From Streptomyces sp. ITFR-16 (lineage in GTDB: Bacteria > Actinomycetota > Actinomycetes > Streptomycetales > Streptomycetaceae), in contig NZ_CP134609.1 in the NCBI RefSeq assembly GCF_031844705.1, positions 3,968,001 through 4,032,000 on the forward strand: a stretch of DNA of 64,000 nt. The letters are read 5' to 3'. The number at the start of each line of letters is the position of its first letter. The first letter of the stretch is position 1. Of the stretch, positions 1-7,109 are shown piece by piece. Below the pieces are notes generated by a model. The model saw only the letters and a list, made by a program, of their open reading frames with translations. It made no database searches and was not told the DNA's origin. Position numbers and translations under genes: made by a program.

Positions 1-1
1 G

Positions 2-781
2 GTCCTCGTGGTCGATGAGGCGCAGGTGGCCTACGGCTCCGGTGCTCAGGAGACGTTCGTCACCGAGAAGGGCACGGTCCGCAAGGGCGCCCCGTTCGGG
101 GGGTCGAAGGCGGACAGCCGCTACTTCCAGGCCGTGAAGAAGATCCACGACCAGGGACGCGCGGTGAACGTCACCACCTGGGAGGGCACCCAGGACCCGA
201 CCAACGAGAACCTGCCCAAGCGCTCCCGCGAGGGCAACCACATCCGCGCCTCCCTCGTGCTGGGCACCGAGTCGCAGGCCCGCATGGCCGTGGGTGACTC
301 CGCGGTCGACGCCGGCGCCGCCCCGCACAAGCTGCGCCAGGGGCTGGACAAGGGCACCCTCGTGGTGGCCGGCGACGGGGTCAAGCTCGCCCCCGGCCAG
401 CCCTCCGTCACGGCCCGGACCCACTACATCGGCCCCGAGGACGCCGAAGCCATCGCGGAGCGGGCCAAGGCCCTGCGCGCCGGCGTGGGCACCGCCCGCG
501 GCTCACAGGCGCCGGTGCGGGAGGTCGACCACCTCGCCGACGTGGCCGCGGTCCTCGGCAGCGAGGAGCGGATGAAGTCCGACGAGGTCCGCCAGCACCT
601 CGCGCAGCGGTGGCCCGAGGTCTACAAGTCGTGGTCCGCCTCCGACCTGGTGCAGGCCCTCAAGCCGTTCGGTGCCGAGCCCCGGAAGTACAACGGCAAC
701 CAGATGATCTCCCGCGCCCGCCTCTTCGCCGCCATCGAAGCCCGCACCGACGACACCGAAGGCACCGAGAACGCCGGATAA
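2..781 (+). CDS. TraB/FtsK-type DNA translocase, C-terminal part (5' end outside window)
   Basis: About 259 residues of a larger protein are visible; the reading frame is already open at base 2. The first visible residues, VLVVDEAQ, form a Walker B motif, followed by an FtsK/SpoIIIE-type segment (KIHDQGRAVNVTTWEGTQ, then RASLVLGTESQARMAVGD) in which the ring ATPase core continues. The last 80 or so residues (from EVDHLADVAAVL) resemble a winged-helix DNA-reading domain like the gamma domain of TraB and FtsK. In AICEs and Streptomyces plasmids this hexameric pump moves double-stranded DNA between mycelia and recognises short repeats (clt). The Walker A half is missing because of the window edge. 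A repeat cluster follows directly after the stop codon. Confidence 0.8.
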   Translation, partial: VLVVDEAQVAYGSGAQETFVTEKGTVRKGAPFGGSKADSRYFQAVKKIHDQGRAVNVTTWEGTQDPTNENLPKRSREGNHIRASLVLGTESQARMAVGDSAVDAGAAPHKLRQGLDKGTLVVAGDGVKLAPGQPSVTARTHYIGPEDAEAIAERAKALRAGVGTARGSQAPVREVDHLADVAAVLGSEERMKSDEVRQHLAQRWPEVYKSWSASDLVQALKPFGAEPRKYNGNQMISRARLFAAIEARTDDTEGTENAG

Positions 782-806
782 GGCGACACACGGTGACGGG
801 GAAGCA

Positions 807-919
807 GTTGGGGAGTCGCGCACATCCTGGGGAGTTCTCCCCAACCGCCTCCCCAACTCGCCCCACCCATCCTGATCAGCGACAACACCCCAGTTGGGGA
901 CCATGGGGAGGCTGGGGAA
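807..919 (+). repeat. Cluster of seven TGGGGA repeats; candidate clt (TraB recognition locus)
   Basis: In 113 bases the core TGGGGA occurs seven times. Three copies are the exact 9-mer GTTGGGGAG (807-815 plus, 837-845 minus, 849-857 minus) and 893-901 is GTTGGGGAC. Weaker copies are at 826-834, 902-910 and 911-919. Copies two and three form an inverted pair with a 2-base spacer. The cluster starts 25 bases after the TraB-like stop codon and ends before the next gene. In the Streptomyces plasmid pSVH1, as I recall, TraB binds a non-coding stretch of direct 8-base repeats downstream of traB. The same role here is inferred. Confidence 0.55.
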
Positions 920-1015
920 GCATCCCTCTCCGCACCCCGGGAACCCCCGGAAACAGCCACTCCACACCCACCCCCTAAGCCAGCTGCCAGCTACGCAGAG
1001 TTAAGGAAGGGACGT

Positions 1016-1174
1016 ATGGCCGACCCGTATCGCCCGCCGCGCGGCGAGTGCCGCCAGTGCTGGGCCCACGCCCACGACCGCAGCATCCACGCCGCTCAGG
1101 ACCGGCGCACCGACTGCGCCGAGTGCGTCAGCCACATGCGCGGACGCCACCCCGGCCACCTGATCGTCAAGTAA
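1016..1174 (+). CDS. Small zinc-ribbon-like protein (52 aa), unknown function
   Basis: A 52-residue frame starts at ATG 1016, five bases after a good ribosome site (AAGGAAGGG, 1003-1011). Two CxxC pairs, C12/C15 (CRQC) and C34/C37 (CAEC), are separated by 18 residues, with many histidines around them, the layout of a small zinc ribbon. The C-terminal segment ends in GHPGHLIVK-like residues with no further domain. Similar tiny Cys-pair proteins are common between tra and rep genes of Streptomyces elements, but I do not recognise a named family. It is followed by a strong hairpin, so it probably ends the upstream transcription unit. DNA binding or a regulatory role is possible but unproven. Confidence 0.6.
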   Translation: MADPYRPPRGECRQCWAHAHDRSIHAAQDRRTDCAECVSHMRGRHPGHLIVK

Positions 1175-1224
1175 CCCACCGGGACCACCCCGCGCCCGCA
1201 CGAACAGATTCCGCATCCCGTTCC

Positions 1225-1279
1225 GCAGACGCCGACGGCGGCCCCCTCACGCCAATGAATCGGGGCCGCCGTCGTCTGC
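1225..1279 (+). terminator. Hairpin terminator after the small zinc-ribbon gene
   Basis: GACGGCGGCCCC (1234-1245) pairs perfectly with GGGGCCGCCGTC (1262-1273). The stem extends through GCAGAC (1225-1230) and GTCTGC (1274-1279) across a three-base bulge; the loop is 16 bases. It lies between the small gene and the methyltransferase, so a terminator or attenuator role fits. There is no T-run. Confidence 0.6.
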
Positions 1280-1311
1280 CAGCACTTCTCACAGAACTGG
1301 AGACACCCAGC

Positions 1312-2481
1312 ATGACCCAACCCATCCCCATCCGGCGAGTGCCGGACCAGACCATGCGGGCTGTTGCCCTGTGCGCCGGATACGGCGGCCTCGAATCGGC
1401 CCTCGGTGCCGGTATCGGCGCGGTGCCGGTCGCCTACGCCGAGAACGACCCCTACGCCGCGCGGGTGTTCGCCGCGCATCACCCCGGGGTGCCGAACCTC
1501 GGTGACATCACCCGCACGGACTGGGAGCGGGTGCGGGACCTGTACGCGCCGGACGTGATCGGTGCCGGTTTCCCCTGCCGCAACATCAGCAACGCCGGAC
1601 GAAGGGACGGGATCAGTGGCCAGTGGTCGAAGGTCTGGAAGAACGTGGCTGAAGCTGTGGGCGTCGTTCGACCCCGCTACGTCTTCCTGGAGAACGTGGC
1701 GGCGCTCCGCTCGCGGGGGCTGGACGTCGTCGCCCAGGACCTGGCCGCGATCGGGTATGGCATCCGGTGGACATGTCTACGAGCTGGTGACCCCGAAGTC
1801 GGCGCCTCGCACCCGCGTGACCGGTGGTTCGCAGTTGCCCATCCCGCTGATGCCGACCCCCACCACCTCGGACGGCACTGGCGGGCCCGGCACTTCTCCG
1901 AAGCGCAAGGGTGGGCTGAACCTGCGCACCGCAGTGACCCGACTGCCCGCACCGCCGGGGGAGTGAGCCTGCTGCCGACGCCGGCCGCCCGCGACTGGAA
2001 GTCCGGCGCCTCCAACCTTCTGGGCCGCAACTCCCGACCGCTGAACGAGGTGGTCGTCAACCTGCTCCCGACCCCGAAGGCGTCCGACGGGCCCCACGGC
2101 GGACCCAACCAGCGCGACACCTCGGGCCGCTACTACCTGCCCGGCCAGGCCGTCCGCCTCGACCCCATGTGGGTCGCGTCCGACGGCACCGACTACAGCC
2201 CCGCCATCCGCCGCTGGGAACACCGCACCGGCCGGCCCGCACCGTGCCCGACCGAACCCGGCACCCGCGGCAACCGCCGCCTGTCCCCCGCGTTCGCGGA
2301 ATGGCTCATGGGACTCCCGGCCGGCTGGGTCACCGACGTCCCCGACATCCCCCGCAAGGAACAGCTCCGCATCATCGGCAACGGTGTCGTCCCCCAACAG
2401 GCCACCTACGCCTACGCCTGGCTCCTCGGAGTCGTCCCTTCCGCCTGGAACACTCCCGCTTCGTTGGAGGTGGTCGCATGA
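1312..2481 (+). CDS. DNA (cytosine-5-)-methyltransferase
   Basis: A 389-residue C5 methyltransferase that would transfer a methyl group from SAM to cytosine in DNA, probably protecting the element from host restriction. Motif I is LCAGYGGLESAL (20-31), motif IV has catalytic Cys89 in GFPCRNIS, motif VI is ENV (127-129), motif VIII is near HPRDRWF (167-173), and motif X is IGNGVVPQQA near the C-terminus. ATG 1312 is chosen because GGAGA lies nine bases upstream and the frame upstream lacks family sequence. The stop overlaps the next ATG (ATGA). Residues 176-218, in the target-recognition region, look out of frame: the +1-shifted frame over about 1837-1963 encodes a more family-like segment. 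No partner nuclease is visible. Target site unknown. Confidence 0.85.
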   Translation: MTQPIPIRRVPDQTMRAVALCAGYGGLESALGAGIGAVPVAYAENDPYAARVFAAHHPGVPNLGDITRTDWERVRDLYAPDVIGAGFPCRNISNAGRRDGISGQWSKVWKNVAEAVGVVRPRYVFLENVAALRSRGLDVVAQDLAAIGYGIRWTCLRAGDPEVGASHPRDRWFAVAHPADADPHHLGRHWRARHFSEAQGWAEPAHRSDPTARTAGGVSLLPTPAARDWKSGASNLLGRNSRPLNEVVVNLLPTPKASDGPHGGPNQRDTSGRYYLPGQAVRLDPMWVASDGTDYSPAIRRWEHRTGRPAPCPTEPGTRGNRRLSPAFAEWLMGLPAGWVTDVPDIPRKEQLRIIGNGVVPQQATYAYAWLLGVVPSAWNTPASLEVVA

Positions 2482-3368
2482 GCACAGGTCTCCTGAACGC
2501 CGCGCTGGCCGCCGCCGAGCACGGCTGGCACGTCTTCCCCCTCCGCCCCGACACCAAGCGCCCCGCCCTCCACAGCAAGCAGTCATGCCCCACCACCGGA
2601 GCCTGCGCCGACGGGCACCGCAAGCCTGAAGAGCGGGCCACCACCGACCCCGACCGCATCCGCGCCGCCTGGTCGACGGGAGCGTTCAACGTCGGCATTG
2701 CCACGGGCCCGTCCGGGCTGGTCGTCATCGACCTCGACACGGTCAAGGCCAAGGACCCGAAAGGAACGCCTGACGGCGTCACTTCCCTGCAAGCGCTCTG
2801 CGAGCGCGCCGGACAGCCCGTCCCCGCCACCTACCGGACCCGGACCGCGAGCGGCGGACACCACCTCTACTTCACCGCCCCGCCCGGCGCCCAACTCCGC
2901 AACACGGCGGGCAAACTCGGCAAGCACATCGACACCCGCGCCCACGGCGGCTACGTCCTCGCCGCCGGCAGCACCCTCCCCCACGGCACCTACGAGGTGA
3001 CCGACCCCACCGGCCCCACCCCGCTCCCGGAATGGCTCCACACGCTCCTGACGCCCCGTCAGCCATCGCGGGTGCTGATGGCCGCGCCGTCGCCGTCCAG
3101 GGCCTCTCAGTACGCCTCAGCGGCTCTCAGGGCCGAAACGGCGGCTGTCGCCGGGGCCGGTGAAGGGGTACGGAACTGGACGCTGGTGAGGGCCGCCCGC
3201 GCCCTGGGCCGCTTCATCCCGTCCGGCGACCTCGCCCGTCACGAGGTGGAGCAGGCTCTTAATGAGGCGGGGATGCGGGCCGGACTCCGCGAATACGAGT
3301 GCAGGGCCGCGATCACCAGCGCCCTGAACTGGTCCATCGCCCACAACCCCACCCGGCGGACCGCATGA
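2478..3368 (+). CDS. Bifunctional DNA primase/polymerase (prim-pol)
   Basis: A 296-residue prim-pol of the archaeo-eukaryotic primase superfamily, the replication initiator type found in AICEs, which makes primers and extends them on the excised element. The N-terminal prim-pol fold starts at HGWHVFPLRP. The metal-binding DxD is D85/D87 in VVIDLDTV, and the nucleotide-binding His is in SGGHHLYF (126-132). A helical C-terminal segment from about residue 220 (GVRNWTLVRAARALG) resembles a primase C-terminal domain. The start ATG overlaps the methyltransferase stop and the stop overlaps the next start, so these genes are translationally coupled. It probably works with the helicase encoded two genes on. 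Confidence 0.85.
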   Translation: MSTGLLNAALAAAEHGWHVFPLRPDTKRPALHSKQSCPTTGACADGHRKPEERATTDPDRIRAAWSTGAFNVGIATGPSGLVVIDLDTVKAKDPKGTPDGVTSLQALCERAGQPVPATYRTRTASGGHHLYFTAPPGAQLRNTAGKLGKHIDTRAHGGYVLAAGSTLPHGTYEVTDPTGPTPLPEWLHTLLTPRQPSRVLMAAPSPSRASQYASAALRAETAAVAGAGEGVRNWTLVRAARALGRFIPSGDLARHEVEQALNEAGMRAGLREYECRAAITSALNWSIAHNPTRRTA

Positions 3369-3676
3369 GCACGGCCAGAAACCAACGCCTTAAGAGCCTG
3401 CCCGCCACCCCCACCGGCCCCGGCCTCGCCGGACCGGCACCGGCCGCCCCCGTTGCTGTTCGCCCTGACCCGCACACGATCACCGTGACCGGCATCCAAC
3501 CCGGCCTCACCGTGCGCGGACTGGGCCGCAACGAGGTCCCCGTGGCGGACTGGCTGTGCACCTGCGGCCGGCACGAGCGGGCGAGGGGGCGCCGCGCCGT
3601 CATCGAACTGACCAGCCGCACCGGGGTCGGCAAGTGCCCCCACACCGGCCCCGCAGCGAACAGGAGCGCAGCATGA
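3365..3676 (+). CDS. Hypothetical protein of the replication module (103 aa)
   Basis: A 103-residue protein wedged between prim-pol and helicase genes with ATGA overlaps on both sides, so it is almost certainly translated with them. The first 40 residues are basic and Pro/Ala-rich and probably disordered. A compact C-terminal half follows, with WLCTCGRHERARG (Cys-x-Cys) and a later KCPHTG, enough for a possible metal site. I do not recognise a family. Position suggests an accessory to replication, but nothing in the sequence proves it. Confidence 0.65.
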   Translation: MSTARNQRLKSLPATPTGPGLAGPAPAAPVAVRPDPHTITVTGIQPGLTVRGLGRNEVPVADWLCTCGRHERARGRRAVIELTSRTGVGKCPHTGPAANRSAA

Positions 3677-5076
3677 GCGCCACGGAAGAGCTGCCCCCGC
3701 CCTCCAACCCGCTCGCGGTGGCCAGGCGGATCGTGCCGGACTGGGCCACCGAGGACGGGCATCTGCGGCTTCGCCGCTGGCGCGGTTCGTGGATGCACTG
3801 GACCGGGACCTGCTGGCGCGAGTACGACGAACAGCAGATGCGCGCCGGGCTCTACAAGCGCCTTGAGCACTGCGTGCACGTCGTCCTGGACAAGAAGGGT
3901 GAGCCCGAGGAACACGCGTGGGCGCCGACGAAGACGAAGATCAGCAATCTTCTCGACGCCATGTCCGCGATCACCCTGCTGCCCGCCGACACCGACGCCC
4001 CGTCCTGGATCGACCACGAGCACGGCCGGCACGACGACAGCCCGATCGTCGCGTGCCGCAACGGGCTCCTACGCATCCGCGACCGGGCACTTCTTCCCCA
4101 CGGGCCGGGGTTCTTCAACCTCGTGTCTGTCCCCTACGACTTCGACCCCGACGCCACGGCCCCCACCTGGGAGAACTTCCTGAAGGGGATCTGGCCCGAT
4201 GACCCCGATTCGATCAAGGCGCTTCAGGAGTGGTTCGGGTACGTCCTGTCCGGCCGCACCGACCAGCAGAAGATCCTGCTCATGAAAGGGCCCTCGCGGT
4301 CCGGGAAGGGGACCATTGCCCGCATCCTGAAGGAGCTGGTCGGCAAGGAGAACCTAGCCGGTCCCACCCTCGCCGGGCTGGGGACCAACTTCGGGCTGTC
4401 GACGCTGGTCGGGAAGCCGCTGGCGGTCATCTCCGACGCGCGGTTGTCCGGCGACGGCGGACAGGTAGTCGAACGGCTGCTGACCATCTCCGGTGAGGAC
4501 ACCATCGACATCGACCGCAAATACCGCGAGGTCTGGACCGGGAAGCTCCCCACCCGGCTCATGGTCCTGACCAACGAGCTGCCCAACTTCGGCGACAGCA
4601 GCGGCGTCATCGCCCGACGGTTCGTCGTCCTCAACATGACCGTGTCCTGGCTCGGTCGCGAGGACACCGCACTCACCACCAAGCTCGCCGCGGAGATGCC
4701 GGGCATCATCAACTGGGCTTTGGACGGCCTGGCCCGCCTCGAACGCAACGGCCGCATCACGGAACCCGCGTCCTCCCAGGACGCCATCACGATGATGCAG
4801 GACACCGCCTCACCCACCAGCGCCTTCGTCCGCGAACGTTGCACCACCGGCCCCACCCGGGATGTTCCTGTCGACGTCCTGTGGACTGCCTGGCGCGAGT
4901 GGGCCGAAGACAACGGCGTCCGCGCCATCGGCACGAAGCAACTCTTCGGCCGCAACCTGCTCTCTGTCGTCCCCCAGCTCAACCGCACCCGCCCCCGCGA
5001 CGCCTACGGCCGCCAGGTCGCCACGTACGCCGGCATCGGGCTCAGGACGGCCGAATCACATCTGCCTGAGTCGTGA
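3673..5076 (+). CDS. P4-type phage/plasmid primase-helicase (SF3-like ATPase)
   Basis: A 467-residue helicase of the D5/P4 family that would unwind the element's origin and act with the prim-pol. The D5_N-like region spans about residues 30-190. Walker A is GPSRSGKGT (206-214), followed by VISDARL as the B segment and a sensor/arginine-finger region at LMVLTNELPNF and VIARRFVVLNM, the usual SF3 order. ATG 3673 overlaps the previous stop, and AGGAG sits at 3662-3666. The stop codon lies inside an inverted repeat that begins a larger operator-like region. The lack of an N-terminal primase domain fits the separate prim-pol upstream. Confidence 0.85.
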   Translation: MSATEELPPPSNPLAVARRIVPDWATEDGHLRLRRWRGSWMHWTGTCWREYDEQQMRAGLYKRLEHCVHVVLDKKGEPEEHAWAPTKTKISNLLDAMSAITLLPADTDAPSWIDHEHGRHDDSPIVACRNGLLRIRDRALLPHGPGFFNLVSVPYDFDPDATAPTWENFLKGIWPDDPDSIKALQEWFGYVLSGRTDQQKILLMKGPSRSGKGTIARILKELVGKENLAGPTLAGLGTNFGLSTLVGKPLAVISDARLSGDGGQVVERLLTISGEDTIDIDRKYREVWTGKLPTRLMVLTNELPNFGDSSGVIARRFVVLNMTVSWLGREDTALTTKLAAEMPGIINWALDGLARLERNGRITEPASSQDAITMMQDTASPTSAFVRERCTTGPTRDVPVDVLWTAWREWAEDNGVRAIGTKQLFGRNLLSVVPQLNRTRPRDAYGRQVATYAGIGLRTAESHLPES

Positions 5077-5137
5077 CTCATCGCGGCTCAACACCGCCGC
5101 ATCCCGCTCTGAGTCGCGATGAGTCGCGACTCAGAGC
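5067..5137. promoter_or_regulatory. TGAGTCGCGACTCA palindrome cluster: operator and/or hairpin before xis
   Basis: Near-palindrome TGAGTCGTGACTCA (5067-5080) covers the helicase stop codon. Perfect 14-base palindrome TGAGTCGCGACTCA is at 5120-5133, with extra half-sites at 5081-5090 and 5110-5119. The second site also sits in a larger hairpin: a perfect 14-base stem (5106-5119 with 5124-5137) and a TGAG loop. Repeated dyads of one motif suggest a dimeric regulator; the hairpin could also stop transcription ahead of xis-int. Confidence 0.55.
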
Positions 5138-5176
5138 AATGTCGCTGCAACTCTCCACGCCTCGAAGGAGTCGCAC

Positions 5177-5362
5177 ATGGCCCGCCCCCAGATGCTCAAG
5201 CTCCCCGAAGTCCTCGCCGAACTGAACATGTCCCGCGCCGCCTTCTACCGCATGCGCGCCCGGGGCCTCGCTCCCAAGCTCATCAAGCTCCCCAACCATC
5301 AGGTCCGCGTGCGCCGCGCCGACCTTGACGCGTGGCTCAGCAAGTACGAGGAAGCCGCCTGA
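5177..5362 (+). CDS. xis: Excisionase / recombination directionality factor (MerR-type HTH)
   Basis: A 61-residue basic protein with a single winged helix-turn-helix of the excisionase type: LKLPEVLAELNMSRAAFYRM is the HTH and RVRRADLDAWLSKYEEA the typical C-terminal strand and helix. Xis proteins bend att DNA and turn the integrase towards excision. GAAGGAG (5164-5170) lies seven bases before ATG 5177. The gene sits 64 bases upstream of the integrase, separated by a strong hairpin, so the Xis/Int ratio could be set by read-through. The palindrome cluster just upstream is a likely control site. Confidence 0.85.
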   Translation: MARPQMLKLPEVLAELNMSRAAFYRMRARGLAPKLIKLPNHQVRVRRADLDAWLSKYEEAA

Positions 5363-5384
5363 GTCCGCCGTACCAACCAGTTCC

Positions 5385-5412
5385 GAGAGGGCCCGCCACG
5401 GCGGGCCCTCTC
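5385..5412 (+). terminator. Hairpin between xis and int
   Basis: GAGAGGGCCCGCC (5385-5397) pairs with GGCGGGCCCTCTC (5400-5412), followed by TCTTT. The stem is perfect and the hairpin strong. It lies 13 bases before the integrase start, so it may reduce transcription into int. Confidence 0.75.
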
Positions 5413-5425
5413 TCTTTGGAGAGAC

Positions 5426-6829
5426 ATGCTCACCTTCGAAGTCGTCATCTGGTCCATCCGGCAACGCAAGGGCCGGCCAAAGCCCTGGGAACTCCGCTGG
5501 CGGGTCGGCGGCGAGGGCCATTCCAAGAGCTACATGCTGAAGCCGCAGGCCGACGGGCGCCGTACTCAGCTCATGGCCGCCCTACAAGGCGGGCAGCGCT
5601 TTGACGAGGAGACCGGCCTACCCGAGAAGGAACTCGCCGCTCTCTCCATGCCGACGTGGTACGAGCACGCCAAGGCGTACGCGCTGATGAAGTGGCCTGG
5701 AGCGGCGGCCAAGCATCGAGCGAGCATTGCGGAGTCCCTTGCCGTCGTGACGCCCGTCTTCACGAGCGGTCGGGGCGCCCACCCTGACGCACGCGTGCTG
5801 CGGGCCGCCCTCTATCAGTGGGCGTTCCGGGCCGTGGATGGTCCGCAGGACCAGTTGGTCTCGCGCGCTGACAGCCAAGAGCTCCCGGACAACATCCGCG
5901 AAGCCCTGGACTGGGTCGCCCAGCACTCCATGCGGGTGGATGAGGCGGCAAAGCCCGAGCACGTACGCGCGGCGCTGTCCGCCCTCTCCAAGCTCCTGAA
6001 CGGGAAGCAGGCGGCAGAGAACACTGCGAATCGGAAGCGCATGGTGCTGAGCAACGCCTTCCGGTACGCCGTTGAGGAGCGGGCGCTCCTCACCCGCCAC
6101 CCGTTCCTGTCCGTCGACTGGACCGCACCCCAGACCTCTGATGAGGTCGACTTCCGCTGGGTGCCCGGCCCACGCCTCGCGCGCGCCTTGCTCGCCGCCG
6201 TGGCCGCCCAGGGGGCACGGGGCCAGCACTTGGAGGCGTTCTACGGGGCCGTGTACTACGTGGCGACGCGCCCCGGTGAGGCCGTGGCCCTGCGGGAGTC
6301 GGACTTCGACCTGCCGCCGGAGAGCGAGCCGGACGCATGGGGCGAAGTCCTGGTCTCGGAGAGCCACCCCGAGGTGGGAAGCGGCTGGACGGACAGCGGG
6401 AAGTCCCACGACGAGCGGGGCCTCAAGCACCGCGCCCGGAAGGCCGTACGCGCAGTCCCTGTCCCGCCGGCGTACGTCCGCATGGTCCGCGCTCACATCG
6501 CGCGCTTCGGCGTCGCCCCGGACGGCCGGCTGTTCCGGGCGGTGCGCGGTGGCCGCCTCACGTCGAACGAGTACTCCGAGGTCTGGAGCGAGGCCCGGAA
6601 GGCCGTACTCAGCGAGCGGGAGCAGGGCACCCCGCTCGCCGATGTTCCCTACGTCCTGCGGCACGCGGCCATTTCTCTGTGGATCAAGTCCGGCATGGAC
6701 CCGGTCGAAGCCGCGTCCCGCGCCGGCCACAGCCTCGCGGTGCTCTACCGGTTCTACGCCAAGCTGCTCAAGGGCGGGTCGGCGGCGGCCAATCTGCTCG
6801 TTGAGCAGGGGCTTCGCGCGGAGGAGTAG
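5426..6829 (+). CDS. int: Tyrosine site-specific integrase
   Basis: A 467-residue phage-type integrase that would recombine the element with the 3' end of the neighbouring tRNA-Ser gene. An arm/core-binding N-terminal half (1-240) precedes the catalytic domain: R282 in ATRPGEAVAL, the R412-H413 pair in YVLRHAAISLW, H435 in RAGHS and nucleophile Tyr444 in YRFYAKLL. The usual His before the LRH box is Tyr here (VPYVLRH), which is common in actinobacterial integrases. GGAGAG lies just upstream of ATG 5426. The length fits the family and all catalytic residues are intact, so the element may still be mobile. Confidence 0.93.
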   Translation: MLTFEVVIWSIRQRKGRPKPWELRWRVGGEGHSKSYMLKPQADGRRTQLMAALQGGQRFDEETGLPEKELAALSMPTWYEHAKAYALMKWPGAAAKHRASIAESLAVVTPVFTSGRGAHPDARVLRAALYQWAFRAVDGPQDQLVSRADSQELPDNIREALDWVAQHSMRVDEAAKPEHVRAALSALSKLLNGKQAAENTANRKRMVLSNAFRYAVEERALLTRHPFLSVDWTAPQTSDEVDFRWVPGPRLARALLAAVAAQGARGQHLEAFYGAVYYVATRPGEAVALRESDFDLPPESEPDAWGEVLVSESHPEVGSGWTDSGKSHDERGLKHRARKAVRAVPVPPAYVRMVRAHIARFGVAPDGRLFRAVRGGRLTSNEYSEVWSEARKAVLSEREQGTPLADVPYVLRHAAISLWIKSGMDPVEAASRAGHSLAVLYRFYAKLLKGGSAAANLLVEQGLRAEE

Positions 6830-6839
6830 GGCGCGGTTC

Positions 6840-6858
6840 TGGCCCACGTATGGCCCAC
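6840..6858 (+). repeat. Direct repeat TGGCCCAC; possible integrase arm site
   Basis: TGGCCCAC occurs at 6840-6847 and 6851-6858, one helical turn (11 bases) apart, between the int stop and the tRNA attachment site. This is where arm-type integrase sites usually lie. Function is inferred from position only. Confidence 0.3.
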
Positions 6859-6911
6859 ACGGCCTGGCCGACACCGGGAAACAGGCGCCCGGGGTGAGAC
6901 AAGGTGAACGC

Positions 6912-6946
6912 AGAGGGCGGGTCTCCGGAGTGGAGACCCGCCCTCT
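6912..6946. terminator. Strong hairpin between int and tRNA-Ser
   Basis: A 15-base perfect stem (6912-6926 with 6932-6946) has a five-base GGAGT loop. It could terminate int from the left and tRNA-Ser(TGA) transcription from the right. No T-run follows on either strand. Confidence 0.7.
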
Positions 6947-6971
6947 GACCTGCTCATTCTCTGACCTGTGG

Positions 6972-7056
6972 CGGTGGGTGTGGGATTTGAACCCACGGTG
7001 ACTCGCGCCACGACGGTTTTCAAGACCGTTCCCTTAGGCCGCTCGGGCAACCCACC
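6972..7056 (-). tRNA. tRNA-Ser (anticodon TGA)
   Basis: On the minus strand an 85-base class II tRNA folds with acceptor stem GGTGGGT/ACCCACC and discriminator G, a D-arm with GCCCGAGCGGCC, anticodon loop CTTGAAA (anticodon TGA, reads UCA), a long variable arm, and the T-arm GTGGGTTCAAATCCCAC. No CCA is encoded. The 3' end (6972) faces the integrase, making this the likely attB of the mobile element. Because the gene is complete, integration has preserved or rebuilt its 3' end. Confidence 0.97.
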
Positions 7057-7109
7057 CCGCGTCGGCGGCCGGACGGGGCCGGCTGCGACGCGGAGGACAG
7101 CCTAGCCGG

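Larger units (their letters stand above)
1..6971. mobile_element. Integrated conjugative element of AICE type (right part only)
   Basis: All eight genes here point right and form the module order of actinomycete integrative and conjugative elements: TraB/FtsK translocase, accessory methyltransferase, prim-pol, P4-type primase/helicase, Xis, tyrosine integrase. The integrase ends about 140 bases from the 3' end of a tRNA-Ser gene on the opposite strand, the usual integration geometry. Such elements replicate by an excised circular form and transfer double-stranded DNA with one FtsK-like protein. The left end, the second att copy, and any spread or regulatory genes are outside the window. That this is an AICE is inferred from gene content. 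Confidence 0.85.
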
